DNA from: JBBRHQ01 sp963840235
GTDB lineage: Bacteria > Actinomycetota > Thermoleophilia > Solirubrobacterales > 70-9
Reading direction: 5' to 3'
Assembly (NCBI GenBank): GCA_963840235.1
Contig: CAWIYC010000001.1
Location: forward strand, 248,001 to 312,000
Length of the DNA stretch: 64,000 nt
In this document: positions 17,808 to 26,774 of the stretch, in pieces
How the letters are laid out: each line of letters starts with the position of its first letter
Position numbering within the stretch: the stretch's first letter is position 1
Position numbers and translations under genes: made by a program
Notes under the pieces: model-generated
Databases searched by the model: none
What the model was told of the DNA's origin: nothing
What the model saw: only the letters and a program-made list of their open reading frames with translations

Positions 17808-19003
17808 CAGCCCGGCTCCCGGCCGGACCGGCCGGCCTCGGCGTATATCGCCTCCAATTCGGGCAGCACCACGTCCGAGGAAAAGGGCTTGACGGCCTCG
17901 CGCCCCCCGCGGCCGAGTGTCTCGCACAGCTCGGGGTCTTCGAGCAGCAGAGTCATCGCCCGTATCAGGGCCGCGGGGTTCTTGGGCTCGACCAGCAGGC
18001 CGGTGACCCCATCCTCGACGATGTCCGTGAGGCCGCCGGTCGCCGACGCGATCACCGGCCGTCCCCATGCCATCGCCTCCAGGGCCACGGTCGGGCAGGG
18101 GTCCGGCCACACGGAGGGCACCACGAGGAAGCGCGCCTCGCGGTAGAGCTCGGCCAGGTCGGCCTCCGGACGGTGCCCGAGGTCGGCGACACCGGCAGCG
18201 GCCAGGGTTCCGTCGCCGCCCACGAGCCGCAGCTCGAGGCCGCGGTGGCGGAGCGCGCGGAACGCCTCGAGCAGCACCTGCCGCCCCTTGTGTGGCGCGG
18301 CCGGCCCGACGTAGAGGATGGCGGGCGGAGCGGTATCCGGGGTCTGCGCCTCGCCGCCCGGCAGGTCGACGAAGTTGGGAACAACGCGCAGGGCTTCGGC
18401 GGGCACGCCGGCATCGGCAACCCGCTGGGAAACGTGGCTGGAGACCGCCAGCATCCGCCGGACCCTGGGCTGGAGCCACGGCACCGTCCGTCTCAGCGCC
18501 AGGGCCAGGCCCGCCCGCTTGGGCAGCGCCAGGTCGTCACAGTGCAGACAGGCCGGGCCGCGACCCGGCCCGCATTCGAGGTCGAAGCGCAGCAGCGATT
18601 TCTTCGGGCAGGCGAGACCGTAGTCATGGAGGGTGCAGACCGTGTTCCGCGACCACGCCGCGGAGCAGGCGGCGACCGAGAAGGCGCACCAGCCGTGTGC
18701 ATGGACGACGTCGGGGGCGAAGGAATCGGCGACGAGCCCGAGGCTGCGTCCGAAGCCGCGGTCGGGCCACGGCGGATGGAAGGGGGGGGACCCGGCTTCA
18801 TAGACGCCCGGGAGGCGGGAGAACGAGGAGCTCACCCGCTTGACCTCGAATCCCTCCTCGCCGACCTCGCCTCCGGCGTTCCCCGCCGCCACCACGCAGA
18901 GATCGTGGCCGCGCGCCACCAGGTGGCGGCTGAGCCGGCGGACGTGGGTGGCCAGGCCGCCCGGGTCCGGCGGGTAGTGGTCGCATACCTGAAGGATGCG
19001 CAT
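17807..19003 (-). CDS. Family 4 glycosyltransferase
   Basis: A 398-aa GT-B retaining transferase. The N-terminal acceptor domain starts MRILQVCDHYPPDPGGLATH. The donor domain has ILYVGPAAPHKGRQVLLEAF, VPSVWPDPCPTVALEAMAWG (the E-x7-E region of GT4) and GRPVIASATGGLTDIVEDG. A cysteine cluster (LACPKKSLL, CGPGRGPACLHCDD) occurs between domains, as in some actinobacterial and cyanobacterial GT4s. It is separated by 9 nt from the upstream GT4 and overlaps the nucleotidyltransferase start. Confidence 0.92.
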   Translation of the reverse strand: MRILQVCDHYPPDPGGLATHVRRLSRHLVARGHDLCVVAAGNAGGEVGEEGFEVKRVSSSFSRLPGVYEAGSPPFHPPWPDRGFGRSLGLVADSFAPDVVHAHGWCAFSVAACSAAWSRNTVCTLHDYGLACPKKSLLRFDLECGPGRGPACLHCDDLALPKRAGLALALRRTVPWLQPRVRRMLAVSSHVSQRVADAGVPAEALRVVPNFVDLPGGEAQTPDTAPPAILYVGPAAPHKGRQVLLEAFRALRHRGLELRLVGGDGTLAAAGVADLGHRPEADLAELYREARFLVVPSVWPDPCPTVALEAMAWGRPVIASATGGLTDIVEDGVTGLLVEPKNPAALIRAMTLLLEDPELCETLGRGGREAVKPFSSDVVLPELEAIYAEAGRSGREPG

Positions 19004-19012
19004 CGTCGGTGC

Positions 19013-20104
19013 TCAGCCGCTGCGTCCGGCGGCGATGGCGTCGCGGTAGACCGCCAGGGTGGATTCGAGCACGGTCTCCCAGGTCGGGATCGATGCCCCG
19101 GGCGGGTCGCTCTCGGCGGCGGCGCGGATCGCCGCAGCCAGTTCCTCGGCCGGGGCGGAGGGCGGCACCAGGGTGAGGCGCTCTCCGGCGAAACTCGCGG
19201 TCCCCCTGTGCGCGGGAATGTCGCTGGCGACCACGCGGGCGCCCGCGTAGAGGGTCTCCAGCGGGGTGACGGGCATCGCCTCGATCTCCGACATCGTCAC
19301 GTAGACGTCTGCAGTGCGGAACCAGCGGTAGAGGTCGTCGGTGTCCACCCGCCCCAGGAACTCGGTCCGGCTGCTGAGACCGAGCTCGCGGGCGAGCGCC
19401 TCGACCTCGCCGCGCGCCGGCCCGTCGCCGGTTATCCGCAGGACGTAGCCGGGGTCGAGGTGGGCGAGGGCACGGATCGTGGCGTCCAACCGCTTGTAGC
19501 CGTCGATGCGCCCGGCGCAGAGCACCACGACCGAGTCCTTGTGCTCGAAGGGCCGGGCCGCGGCGAGGCGCTCAGCGTCGACGCCGTTGGGGACGACCAC
19601 GATCTTCCCGGTCGCCTCCGGAAAATGCTCGGCGAGCAGGGATGCCTCGGCCGGAGCGACTGCGATCACTCTCTCGGCCCGCCTGAAGATGCCCGAGCCG
19701 AGCAGGCGGTAGGGGCGATGAAGGGCGTTGCGGAATCCTGATTCGCTGCGACCGTGGTAGTGGGGGGTGAAGACCAGCGGCGCCCGCGCCGCGGCCGCTG
19801 CCACGAGCGCGGGGAGCGCGTGGTAGTTGTGGGCGTGGATCAGGTCGTAGTCGCCGCCGTGGCGGTGAAGGAAGCGCGCCAGGCCGGGGGCGAAGGGATA
19901 GTGCCGGCTCGGCACCATCACGGCGAAGCGCCTGACGAGCACGCCATCGAGATTCTCGGCAGCGGCCAGGTCGCGGTCATCGTTCTGGGTGACGACGTCC
20001 ACCGCGTGTCCCGTCGCGGCGAGCCGAGTTGCCAGTTGCTCGACGTGAGTCTCGACCCCTCCGATCGCGGGCCTGTAGAGGGGAGCGACGATCGCGATCC
20101 GCAT
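19013..20104 (-). CDS. Family 4 glycosyltransferase
   Basis: A 363-aa GT-B transferase starting MRIAIVAPLYRPAIGGVETH, typical of GT4 enzymes acting at the membrane. The donor site shows VVLCAGRIDGYKRLDATIRAL, LRITGDGPARGEVEAL and MSEIEAMPVTPLETLYAG with the family glutamates. A second GT4 follows directly, so two sugars are probably added in sequence. It sits 11 nt after the epimerase gene in the eight-gene block 24248-15649. Confidence 0.92.
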   Translation of the reverse strand: MRIAIVAPLYRPAIGGVETHVEQLATRLAATGHAVDVVTQNDDRDLAAAENLDGVLVRRFAVMVPSRHYPFAPGLARFLHRHGGDYDLIHAHNYHALPALVAAAAARAPLVFTPHYHGRSESGFRNALHRPYRLLGSGIFRRAERVIAVAPAEASLLAEHFPEATGKIVVVPNGVDAERLAAARPFEHKDSVVVLCAGRIDGYKRLDATIRALAHLDPGYVLRITGDGPARGEVEALARELGLSSRTEFLGRVDTDDLYRWFRTADVYVTMSEIEAMPVTPLETLYAGARVVASDIPAHRGTASFAGERLTLVPPSAPAEELAAAIRAAAESDPPGASIPTWETVLESTLAVYRDAIAAGRSG

Positions 20105-20115
20105 CGGGGCCGCCT

Positions 20116-21045
20116 TCACTCGACCTGAACGCCGGCTGCGAGCGGCTGAGCCGCGGCCGCCCGCAGGCCTTCCTCGAAGGTCGTTCGCGAACGCCACTCG
20201 AGGTGCTCGCCGGCCCAGGTGCAGTCGGCGGCCAGGCGCGGCCTATCGGAGCGCCGCAGCCGGGCTTCGTCGGTGCGGACCGTCAGCTCCCGCCCGAGGA
20301 CCCTGCTGATCTCCTCGACCACCTGGGCACCGTCGTAGTCCCGGCGGCCGCCGATGTTGGCGATGAGACGCGGGGAACGGACGGCGAGCGCGCCCAGCGA
20401 CGCCAGAGCCTCCGCCACGTCGCCGACGAAGACATAGTTGCGCCTGGTCGAGAGGTTGCCGAGCTCCAACTCGGCACCCGACTCCGCCTGGCGCAGGATG
20501 GTCGGGATCAGGTGGGGGTTCGTCTCTCCCGGCCCGAAGACGTTGAACAGGCGGGCGATCGCCACCGGCACTCCGCTGCGCTGATGGAAGAGGTCGGTGA
20601 GCTGCTCGGCCCAGAGCTTGGTGTGGCCATAGACGTCGGTGGGCCCGAGCGGGCTGTCCTCGTGGTGGGGAGCCGGGCTCGGGGCATAGACGGCTGCGCT
20701 CGAGGCGAGCACCACCGCCTGCGCTCCGGCGGCGGCGCTCCCGTCGAGCACCCGTTGCGTGCCCTCGACGTTGACCGCGACGGCGTTGGCAGGGTCCTGT
20801 TCGCAGAGGGGTATGTAATGGATCGCCGCGACGTGAAAGACGACGTCCGGCCGCGCCTCGGCGATGACTCCGCCGACGTCGGGATCGCGGATGTCGGCAA
20901 CGGACAGGCCGACCCCTTCGTCGATCGCCTTCTCGGACCCCAGGCTGAGATTGTCGAGGGCGACCACCTCGTGGCCGGCCTCGAGCAGCCGCCGGCAAAG
21001 CCTGGCGCCGACGAACCCGCAGCCGCCTGTGACGAGAACACGCAT
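20116..21045 (-). CDS. NAD-dependent nucleotide-sugar epimerase/dehydratase
   Basis: A 309-aa extended short-chain dehydrogenase. It has TGGCGFVGARLC (NAD-binding TGxxGxxG), VADIRDPD, LASSAAVYAPSP with the catalytic Ser, and YGHTKLWAE with Tyr-x-x-x-Lys. These are features of UDP-glucose/GlcNAc 4-epimerase-type enzymes, and with WecB in the same block a UDP-amino sugar substrate is likely. ATG 21045 was chosen because the preceding in-frame residues are not conserved-looking. Confidence 0.88.
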   Translation of the reverse strand: MRVLVTGGCGFVGARLCRRLLEAGHEVVALDNLSLGSEKAIDEGVGLSVADIRDPDVGGVIAEARPDVVFHVAAIHYIPLCEQDPANAVAVNVEGTQRVLDGSAAAGAQAVVLASSAAVYAPSPAPHHEDSPLGPTDVYGHTKLWAEQLTDLFHQRSGVPVAIARLFNVFGPGETNPHLIPTILRQAESGAELELGNLSTRRNYVFVGDVAEALASLGALAVRSPRLIANIGGRRDYDGAQVVEEISRVLGRELTVRTDEARLRRSDRPRLAADCTWAGEHLEWRSRTTFEEGLRAAAAQPLAAGVQVE

Positions 21046-21085
21046 CAGCAAAAGCTCGGAGGGGACGCCGGGGACGCAGCGGCCA

Positions 21086-22171
21086 TCAGACCAGGGTCCT
21101 CCAATCTGCCGGCCCCGACAGGACCCACTCGATCGCCTGGGCGCCGAACATGGTCGCCCATGCGTTGTGGTGCACCTGGGCCGATCCGGGTTGATAGACG
21201 AGCGCCGCGCCTCCCGGCGCCGGCCGGGCGAGCCCGGCCAGGCGGGCGACCGCGCTTCCCAGCCGCGGAGGCTGCGATCCGATCGCTGCCGCCATCCGGA
21301 TCGCCTGCGCGGTCGTGTCGCATTGCTCGACGGGGGCGCCTCCCTCGGGGGAGCCGACGGAGCGGGGAAACCCACCGGACGGGAGTTGATGCCGCCAGGC
21401 CCAGCCAGTTGCCCTGCCGGCCCGCTCGGCCGCCGAGGCATCGCCTTCCGAGCAGGCCCACAGCCACAGCCCCTCGGCCGTGTAGAGGTGGGGATGCAGC
21501 ATCACGCCGTCGCTGTTCGGCTGGGTGCGGAACGAGCCGTCGTCCTCCTGCATCCCCGAGACCTCGGCGACCAGGCGAGAGGCGGCCTCGCGACCTTCGG
21601 CGAGGCCGGCCTCGGCCGCTGCGAGCAGGCATTGAACCGCCTTGCACAGGTGCGGGCGGCCCTCGGCGGACCAGCCCCCCCGCGAGCTCGCCGCCCCTCC
21701 GCCGAGAATCGGCCGCAGCCCTCCCGCCTCGATCGCCGCGCGCGCCAGCATCGCCGCCAGCTCGAGGCCGGAATCGAGGTGCCGTTCGTTTTCCCGGCGC
21801 CTACCGAAGCTGATCAGGCCGGTCGAGATGATCGCCAGGTCGAAGCTGTAAACGGCCCCGTGGTCCCAACCGGCACGGGCGCTGAGCTCGCCGCGGGCGA
21901 TGCGATCGGCAAGCCAGTCGGCTGCCCCGAGGGCGCGTTCGAGCTCTTCGGGGCTCGGCTCGGGGCGCCCCGCGAGGTGGGTGAGGGCGTACCCGGTGAT
22001 CTCGGGGTACTCGAACGACCCCTGACCGGTGAGCTCGTCGATCCAGGCGTAGTACGACCCCGAGGGTGACTGGATCGGGCCGGTGGCGAGCCAGGAGCGA
22101 AGCTCGCCGGCGACAAGGCCCGGATCCTCTCCTGAGATCGGGGGCACCGGGCCCCTTCCCTGGGTTCTCAC
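21086..22171 (-). CDS. Alpha/alpha-toroid repeat protein of a glycan operon, function unknown
   Basis: A 361-aa soluble protein with a GTG start at 22171, preceded by a GAGGGGGA ribosome site and 23 nt after the wecB stop. Repeated helix-hairpin segments with aromatic and Gly motifs (YAWIDELTGQGSFEYPEITG, AGWDHGAVYSFDLAIISTG, GMQEDDGSFRTQPNS, LPSGGFPRSVGS, QCDTTAQAIRMAA) recall the prenyltransferase/squalene-cyclase and GlcNAc-2-epimerase type barrels. Conserved Asp/His/Trp residues could form an active site in the toroid. The lack of a signal peptide places it in the cytoplasm. Candidates are a sugar epimerase, lyase or lipid-carrier enzyme; I do not assign one. Confidence 0.65.
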   Translation of the reverse strand: MRTQGRGPVPPISGEDPGLVAGELRSWLATGPIQSPSGSYYAWIDELTGQGSFEYPEITGYALTHLAGRPEPSPEELERALGAADWLADRIARGELSARAGWDHGAVYSFDLAIISTGLISFGRRRENERHLDSGLELAAMLARAAIEAGGLRPILGGGAASSRGGWSAEGRPHLCKAVQCLLAAAEAGLAEGREAASRLVAEVSGMQEDDGSFRTQPNSDGVMLHPHLYTAEGLWLWACSEGDASAAERAGRATGWAWRHQLPSGGFPRSVGSPEGGAPVEQCDTTAQAIRMAAAIGSQPPRLGSAVARLAGLARPAPGGAALVYQPGSAQVHHNAWATMFGAQAIEWVLSGPADWRTLV

Positions 22172-22194
22172 CTGTTCCCCCTCGCCCTGCCCGA

Positions 22195-23484
22195 TCAGGG
22201 CGAGGACCTGTCCGGCGCCGGGACCTCGCCGCTGCCGGTACTGCGGAACCGCCTGGTCAGAAGGTTCATCCCGAGCGACGCCGACATCGCCTCCATGTGG
22301 ACGACCTCGCGGTCCGGAGGAAGCGGAGAGTGGTCGACGAGCGCGGCGGCGATCCGCGGAGCGGCCCTCCCGTCTCCGTAGATCGAGTCCGCCGAGGCCA
22401 TCATCCGGTAGGACCCGTCGCTGCTGAGGAGCCCGTCGATCGAACCGAAGACCTCCTGGCTCTCGGTCCCGATCAGGCGGGCGATCCCGGCGTGGACTCC
22501 CTCGGGGCGCTCGGTCCACTCGCGCATCACCAGCACCGGCTTCCCCAGGCCGGCGGCCTCTTCCTGAAGGCCACCGGAGTCGGTGACCACGAAATGGGCC
22601 TTGTTCAGGATCCAGACGAGCGAGGGGTAGTCGAGCGGCGGCAGCAGGGCGACGTTGGGGAGACCGGAAAGAATCCGGAAGAACGGCGTCCGCGCCCGCG
22701 GGTTGAGGTGGACCGGGCAGGCGAAGTGGGTGTCGGGATGGCGCTCGGCGGCCTCCCGCAGACCCTCGCAGATCTGCTCCATCGGGGTGCCCAGGTTCTC
22801 CCGGCGATGGGCCGTCACCAGGATCAGGCGCTCGCCGTCGGGCGCCAGGTGCGAGAGCCCCGCGGCGTGATGGTCGAAGGGAAGCTTTGACATCTGGTGC
22901 AGGGCATCGATCACGGTGTTGCCGGTGACGACGACGGCGTCCGCCGATATCCCTTCTCGGCGCAGGTTCTCCGCCGCCCACTCGGTCGGTGCAAAGTGAA
23001 TCTCCGAGACGGCGGCGGAGATGCGGCGGTTGCCCTCCTCCGGGAACGGGGAGTGGATCTGCTGTGTGCGGAGGCCGGCCTCGACGTGACCGAGGCGAAC
23101 TCCCTCGTGGAATGCGGCAAGGCTCGCCGCCATCGAGGTGGTGGTGTCGCCTTGGACCAGGACCCACTCGGGCCGCTCCTCCTCGATCACTCCCTCGACC
23201 CCCTTCATCACCGCCCGGGTGATTCCCGTGAGCGACTGCCCATGGACCATGATGTCGAGGTCGTAATCGGGCTTGAGGCTGAAGGTCATCATCACCTGAT
23301 CAAGCAGCTCGCGGTGCTGCGCGGTGGCGCAGAGGCGAACGTCGAACTCAGGGCGCTGCTCGAGGGCGCGGACGACCGGGGACATCTTTATCGCCCCCGG
23401 TCGGGTTCCGACCACCACCAGGACCTTGCGCTTGTCTCCGGGGCCGCGCCCGTCTCCGCTGGAGCCGTTCGACTCGATTCCCAT
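22195..23484 (-). CDS. wecB: UDP-N-acetylglucosamine 2-epimerase (non-hydrolysing)
   Basis: A 429-aa enzyme interconverting UDP-GlcNAc and UDP-ManNAc for the polysaccharide made by this locus. It has VVVGTRPGAIKMSPVVRAL at the N-terminus, VLVQGDTTTSMAASLAAF, GHVEAGLRT, HSPFPEEGNRR, VTAHRRENLG and FVVTDSGGLQEEAAGLGKPV, all WecB signatures. About 40 extra C-terminal residues follow the usual end. ATG 23484 overlaps the GT2 stop by one base. Confidence 0.95.
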   Translation of the reverse strand: MGIESNGSSGDGRGPGDKRKVLVVVGTRPGAIKMSPVVRALEQRPEFDVRLCATAQHRELLDQVMMTFSLKPDYDLDIMVHGQSLTGITRAVMKGVEGVIEEERPEWVLVQGDTTTSMAASLAAFHEGVRLGHVEAGLRTQQIHSPFPEEGNRRISAAVSEIHFAPTEWAAENLRREGISADAVVVTGNTVIDALHQMSKLPFDHHAAGLSHLAPDGERLILVTAHRRENLGTPMEQICEGLREAAERHPDTHFACPVHLNPRARTPFFRILSGLPNVALLPPLDYPSLVWILNKAHFVVTDSGGLQEEAAGLGKPVLVMREWTERPEGVHAGIARLIGTESQEVFGSIDGLLSSDGSYRMMASADSIYGDGRAAPRIAAALVDHSPLPPDREVVHMEAMSASLGMNLLTRRFRSTGSGEVPAPDRSSP

Positions 23485-24248
23485 CAGCGCCTGCCCCGCT
23501 TTTCTTCGCGGCGGGAGGTCCGCCACTCGGCGGCGATCGTGCGCAGCACCCGCCAACCGTCGGGGAAGGTCACAAGCCTGCCGACGCCGTGAATCCTCTC
23601 GGCCTCGAAGCTGGGCACCTCGGCGATCCGCAGTCCATTGCGCACCGCCCTGATGTTCAGCATCGCCTCGATCTCGAAGCCGTCGGCGTCGATCTGGAGC
23701 TGCGGCACGACTCGGGCCCAGAAGCCGTTGTAGCCGTAGCAGAGGTCGGTGAAGCGGGCACCGAACAGGGCCCGGACCATCCACACGAACGCCCTGTTCC
23801 CGGCTTTTCGAAGCCTGGTCATGTCCGCGGTGCCGCCGCCCGGGATGAATCGGGAGCCCTTGGCGTAGTCGGCGCCGGCGAGCAGGGCGCCGACGAAGGC
23901 GGGTATCTCGGCGGGGTCCTCGGAGCCGTCGGCATCGACCTGGACGATGATCTCGCCGGTGGCGGCTTCCCAACCGGCCTGAAGCGCGTTGCCCTTGCCG
24001 GGGGCCCTGCGGTTGGTGACGATGCGGACGTCAGGCCGCAGATCCTTCGCCACCGCAACGGTGTCGTCGGTGGAGTGGTCGTCAACGACGATCACCTCAT
24101 CGACCCAGCCCGGGACCTTGGGCAGGACGTGCGGAAGGTTCTCAGCCTCGTTCAGGGCGGGGATGATGACGCTGATGGCCGGGGCGCCCATGGGGCGGGC
24201 CGCCGGAGCATCGGCGCCGTCCGGGACGATCGCAAGCCCGGCGCTCAT
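23484..24248 (-). CDS. Family 2 glycosyltransferase (dolichyl-phosphate-mannose-synthase-like)
   Basis: A 254-aa GT-A transferase starting a coupled eight-gene block. It shows ISVIIPALNEAENLPHVL, EVIVVDDHSTDDTVAVA, PGKGNALQAGWEA and the metal site VQVDADGSEDP, followed by KGSRFIPGG and DLCYGYNGFW. These are typical of polyprenyl-phosphate hexose synthases, but the C-terminal membrane helices of some relatives are absent. It may charge a lipid carrier or add the first sugar. ATG 24248 gives a 20-residue N-terminal extension before the fold; GTG/ATG alternatives downstream are possible. Confidence 0.9.
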   Translation of the reverse strand: MSAGLAIVPDGADAPAARPMGAPAISVIIPALNEAENLPHVLPKVPGWVDEVIVVDDHSTDDTVAVAKDLRPDVRIVTNRRAPGKGNALQAGWEAATGEIIVQVDADGSEDPAEIPAFVGALLAGADYAKGSRFIPGGGTADMTRLRKAGNRAFVWMVRALFGARFTDLCYGYNGFWARVVPQLQIDADGFEIEAMLNIRAVRNGLRIAEVPSFEAERIHGVGRLVTFPDGWRVLRTIAAEWRTSRREEKRGRR

Positions 24249-24578
24249 CGCTGATCCGGGATCGTCGGGTCGGGCGGGAATTGGAAGCGCTTCTTCGGCT
24301 ATGGGAACTCTCCTCAGGGTTCGGTGCCGGCGTTCGGGACCAAGTCGCGGCTGCCACTCTCTCTCACTCGCCTGGAGCGGTCACACGTATAACTGATGGG
24401 GACCTCGATAACTCACGGAGCACCCTGAATGTATGAAATGCAGCAAACTTCAACCCGACCGGCGTCAGTGGCTCAGTGGGAATCCTACCCTCCGACGAGG
24501 AAGCATAAACGGGTTCCGCGGATGCGTGCCGGAGGGCCGGGCTGATTCAAGATCGCATACCCAGGTAGGATTGGTTCG
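24249..24578. other. 330-bp intergenic region between the glycan operon and a glycosidase gene
   Basis: This is the divergent promoter space for the eight-gene glycan block (-) and the glycosidase (+). It is less GC-rich than its surroundings around 24385-24470. Two ATAACT elements (24389-24394, 24408-24413) could be parts of -10 boxes. I found no open frame with coding character, no convincing tRNA and no terminator. Confidence 0.5.
24566..24571 (+). promoter_or_regulatory. Candidate -10 box for the secreted glycosidase gene
   Basis: TAGGAT lies seven bases before ATG 24579. The AGG within it could alternatively serve as a weak ribosome site, but the same box recurs before other starts in this window, so a leaderless transcript is favoured. 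Confidence 0.4.
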
Positions 24579-25751
24579 ATGTTTCAGGCAGGAGGGAAAC
24601 TCGACCGCCCACCCAGTCAGGGCAGGCGGCGTCGAAAGGCGCTCGCCGGTTTCCCGTTGCTCTGCCTGCTTGCGTTGGGCGCCTGGTCGGTTGCTCTCCT
24701 GGCGACCGGGACCGCGGCCGCGGCAGGTACGGCGGCCGGGCCTGAGAAGGAGCAGCACCGCCGCAGCCGGCTTCCGGCCAACTTCTTCGGCATCAGCCCC
24801 AACAGGGGCCTGCCGACTGCGGCCGAGTTCGCCCGTATGCAGAGGGGCGGAATACGCACCTACAGGATCCCCCTGGGCTGGAGCCAGGCCTGGCCCTCGC
24901 CGGGAGTCCTGAACTGGGCCTCCTTCGACGCCCAGGTGGCGGGGGCAGCCGCTGCGGGCCTGAGTGTCCTCCCCGTCACCTACTCGACCCCCTCGTGGCT
25001 GGGGGTCAGCCCACTGACGCTTCCTGTCGGCTCCGCGTGGCAGCGTGGAGTCTGGCAGGCCTTCCTCACCCTCGCCGTCGAGCGCTACGGGCCCGGGGGC
25101 GATTTCTGGACCGCCAACCCCGGCCTCCCCTACAGGCCGATCAGGGCCTGGCAGATCTGGAACGAGGAGAACGCCACCTGGTACACCGAGCCCGTTTCCG
25201 TGACCGGTTATGCGCAGCTGTTGAAGATCTCGAGCAAAGCGCTGAAGGCGGTCGACCCCGGGGCGACCGTGGTCACCGGAGGGCTCTACGGCCGGCCCAA
25301 CCTGCCCAAGACGCTCACCGCCAGCAACTTTCTCAAGCGCCTCTACAGGGTAAAGGGGGTCAAGGCGAGCTTCGATGCCGTCGGCCTGCATCCATACGCA
25401 CACGATTTGCGGGAAATGCGATCGCTGATCGACGGCATCCGGTCGATCATCAAAGGGGCGGGCGACCCAGCGACGCCGATCTGGCTGGACGAGTTCGGCT
25501 GGGGCTCCGGTACCGGTGGGACGAGCTACGACAGGGGATTGCAGGGCCAGAAGAAGATGCTGGTCGCCGCCTACAAGACGTTGATCGCCAATCAGCGTCG
25601 GTGGAGGATCGGCAGGACCTACTGGTTCTCCTGGGAAGACGTCCTGCCTCCGGCCTGCTTCTACTGCACGCACTCCGGTCTTTTCACGGTGAGCGACGTG
25701 CCGAAGCCGGCCTGGTACGGCTTCCTCCAGATTTCCCGCGGCCGGCCCTAG
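24579..25751 (+). CDS. Secreted clan-A glycoside hydrolase-like protein
   Basis: A 390-aa protein with an N-terminal signal or anchor helix (residues about 22-48, LAGFPLLCLLALGAWSVALL), then a (beta/alpha)8 barrel. The acid/base motif is IWNEENATW and the probable nucleophile is the Glu in WLDEFGWGSG, as in GH39/GH5-type retaining enzymes. It is related to the frameshifted enzyme at 8584-9862: both have a conserved block R-Y-G-x-x-G-x-F-W. It probably cleaves or remodels the polysaccharide made by the adjacent locus at the cell surface (inference). Confidence 0.8.
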   Translation: MFQAGGKLDRPPSQGRRRRKALAGFPLLCLLALGAWSVALLATGTAAAAGTAAGPEKEQHRRSRLPANFFGISPNRGLPTAAEFARMQRGGIRTYRIPLGWSQAWPSPGVLNWASFDAQVAGAAAAGLSVLPVTYSTPSWLGVSPLTLPVGSAWQRGVWQAFLTLAVERYGPGGDFWTANPGLPYRPIRAWQIWNEENATWYTEPVSVTGYAQLLKISSKALKAVDPGATVVTGGLYGRPNLPKTLTASNFLKRLYRVKGVKASFDAVGLHPYAHDLREMRSLIDGIRSIIKGAGDPATPIWLDEFGWGSGTGGTSYDRGLQGQKKMLVAAYKTLIANQRRWRIGRTYWFSWEDVLPPACFYCTHSGLFTVSDVPKPAWYGFLQISRGRP

Positions 25752-25807
25752 TTGCTGACTCGGCCGGCTAGGGCTTCCGCTGCGGCCTCCGGATCAACCC
25801 CGGCGAA

Positions 25808-25813
25808 TAGGAT
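25808..25813 (+). promoter_or_regulatory. Candidate -10 box for the phosphotriesterase-family gene
   Basis: TAGGAT ends six bases before ATG 25820, with no Shine-Dalgarno between. Fits a leaderless transcript; no clear -35. Confidence 0.4.
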
Positions 25814-25819
25814 CGGCCG

Positions 25820-26764
25820 ATGGCAAAGGTGGAGACGGTCTCGGGGCCGGTCGCTGCGGGCGAGCTCGGGCTCACCCTTGCACACGAGCACCTGCGCACC
25901 ACTTCGGAGGCTGTCCGGGCGCAGTTCCCGCACCTCTACGACCCCGAGGCCGAGCGCGAGGCCGCGATCGGTGAGGTCCGGCGGGCGATGGGGCATGGGG
26001 TGAAGACGATCGTCGACCCGGCCTGCATGGACCTCGGCCGCGACGTCGCCCTGGCCCGCGAGGTGGCGGATGAGACCGGGATCCAGCTGGTGATGTGCAC
26101 CGGCATCTACGGTGCCCAGTACACCTTCCTCCCGCAGCATCTGGCCAACCGCGACGTCGAATACCTGGTGGAAGCCTTCGTCCACGACATCGAGGTCGGG
26201 ATCCAGGGAACCGGGGTCAAGGCCGCCTTCCTCAAGTGCGCGGTGGACGAGCCCGGGATCACCGAGCACATCGAGAAGGTCCTGCGGGCGGTGGCGCGCG
26301 CCGGCCTGCGGACCGGGCGGCCGATCATGGCCCACTCCCATCCCGGCACTCGGCGCGGGCTCGAGATCATGGACCTCTTCGACGATGAGGGCGTCGATCC
26401 CGCCAAGGTGCAGGTCGCCCACACCGGCGACAGCGACGACCTCGACTACATCGAGGAGCTGCTGGGCCGCGGGCCCTATATCGGCATGGACCGCTACGGC
26501 CTCGACATCATCTTGCCGACGGAGCAGCGCAACGCGACTGTGATCGAGCTCTGCCGGCGCGGCTACGCGGAGCGGATGACGATCTCGCAGGACTCGGTTG
26601 CGGCCTTCGACTGGTTCCCCGAAGAGATGCGCTCGCTGGTCCCGAACTGGCACATGGGCTTCCTCTGGGAGGGGGTGCTGCCGGCACTGCGCGAGGGCGG
26701 CGTCTCCGACGCCGCGATCGAGACCATGCTGGCCGAGAACCCGGCTCGCTGGCTCAGCCCCTGA
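25820..26764 (+). CDS. Phosphotriesterase-family metal-dependent hydrolase
   Basis: A 314-aa amidohydrolase-superfamily enzyme with a binuclear metal centre. Visible ligands are His22 and His24 (TLAHEHL), the probable carboxylated Lys139 (AAFLKCA), His172 (MAHSHPG), His201 (VAHTGDSDD) and Asp258 (SQDS). Spacing matches the PTE family, which includes phosphotriesterases, lactonases and sugar-lactone hydrolases. The true substrate is not evident, and lactonase-type activity is common for such sequences. It lies alone between a glycosidase and a convergent small gene. Confidence 0.9.
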   Translation: MAKVETVSGPVAAGELGLTLAHEHLRTTSEAVRAQFPHLYDPEAEREAAIGEVRRAMGHGVKTIVDPACMDLGRDVALAREVADETGIQLVMCTGIYGAQYTFLPQHLANRDVEYLVEAFVHDIEVGIQGTGVKAAFLKCAVDEPGITEHIEKVLRAVARAGLRTGRPIMAHSHPGTRRGLEIMDLFDDEGVDPAKVQVAHTGDSDDLDYIEELLGRGPYIGMDRYGLDIILPTEQRNATVIELCRRGYAERMTISQDSVAAFDWFPEEMRSLVPNWHMGFLWEGVLPALREGGVSDAAIETMLAENPARWLSP

Positions 26765-26774
26765 CCAGGGTTGA

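Noticed and set aside
24466..24540. tRNA-like stretch with GTGGCTCAGTGGGA and GGGTTCC
   Set aside because: The D-loop-like and T-loop-like words are present, but no acceptor stem pairs, the T-loop lacks TTCRA, and no anticodon stem of 5 bp forms in the right place.
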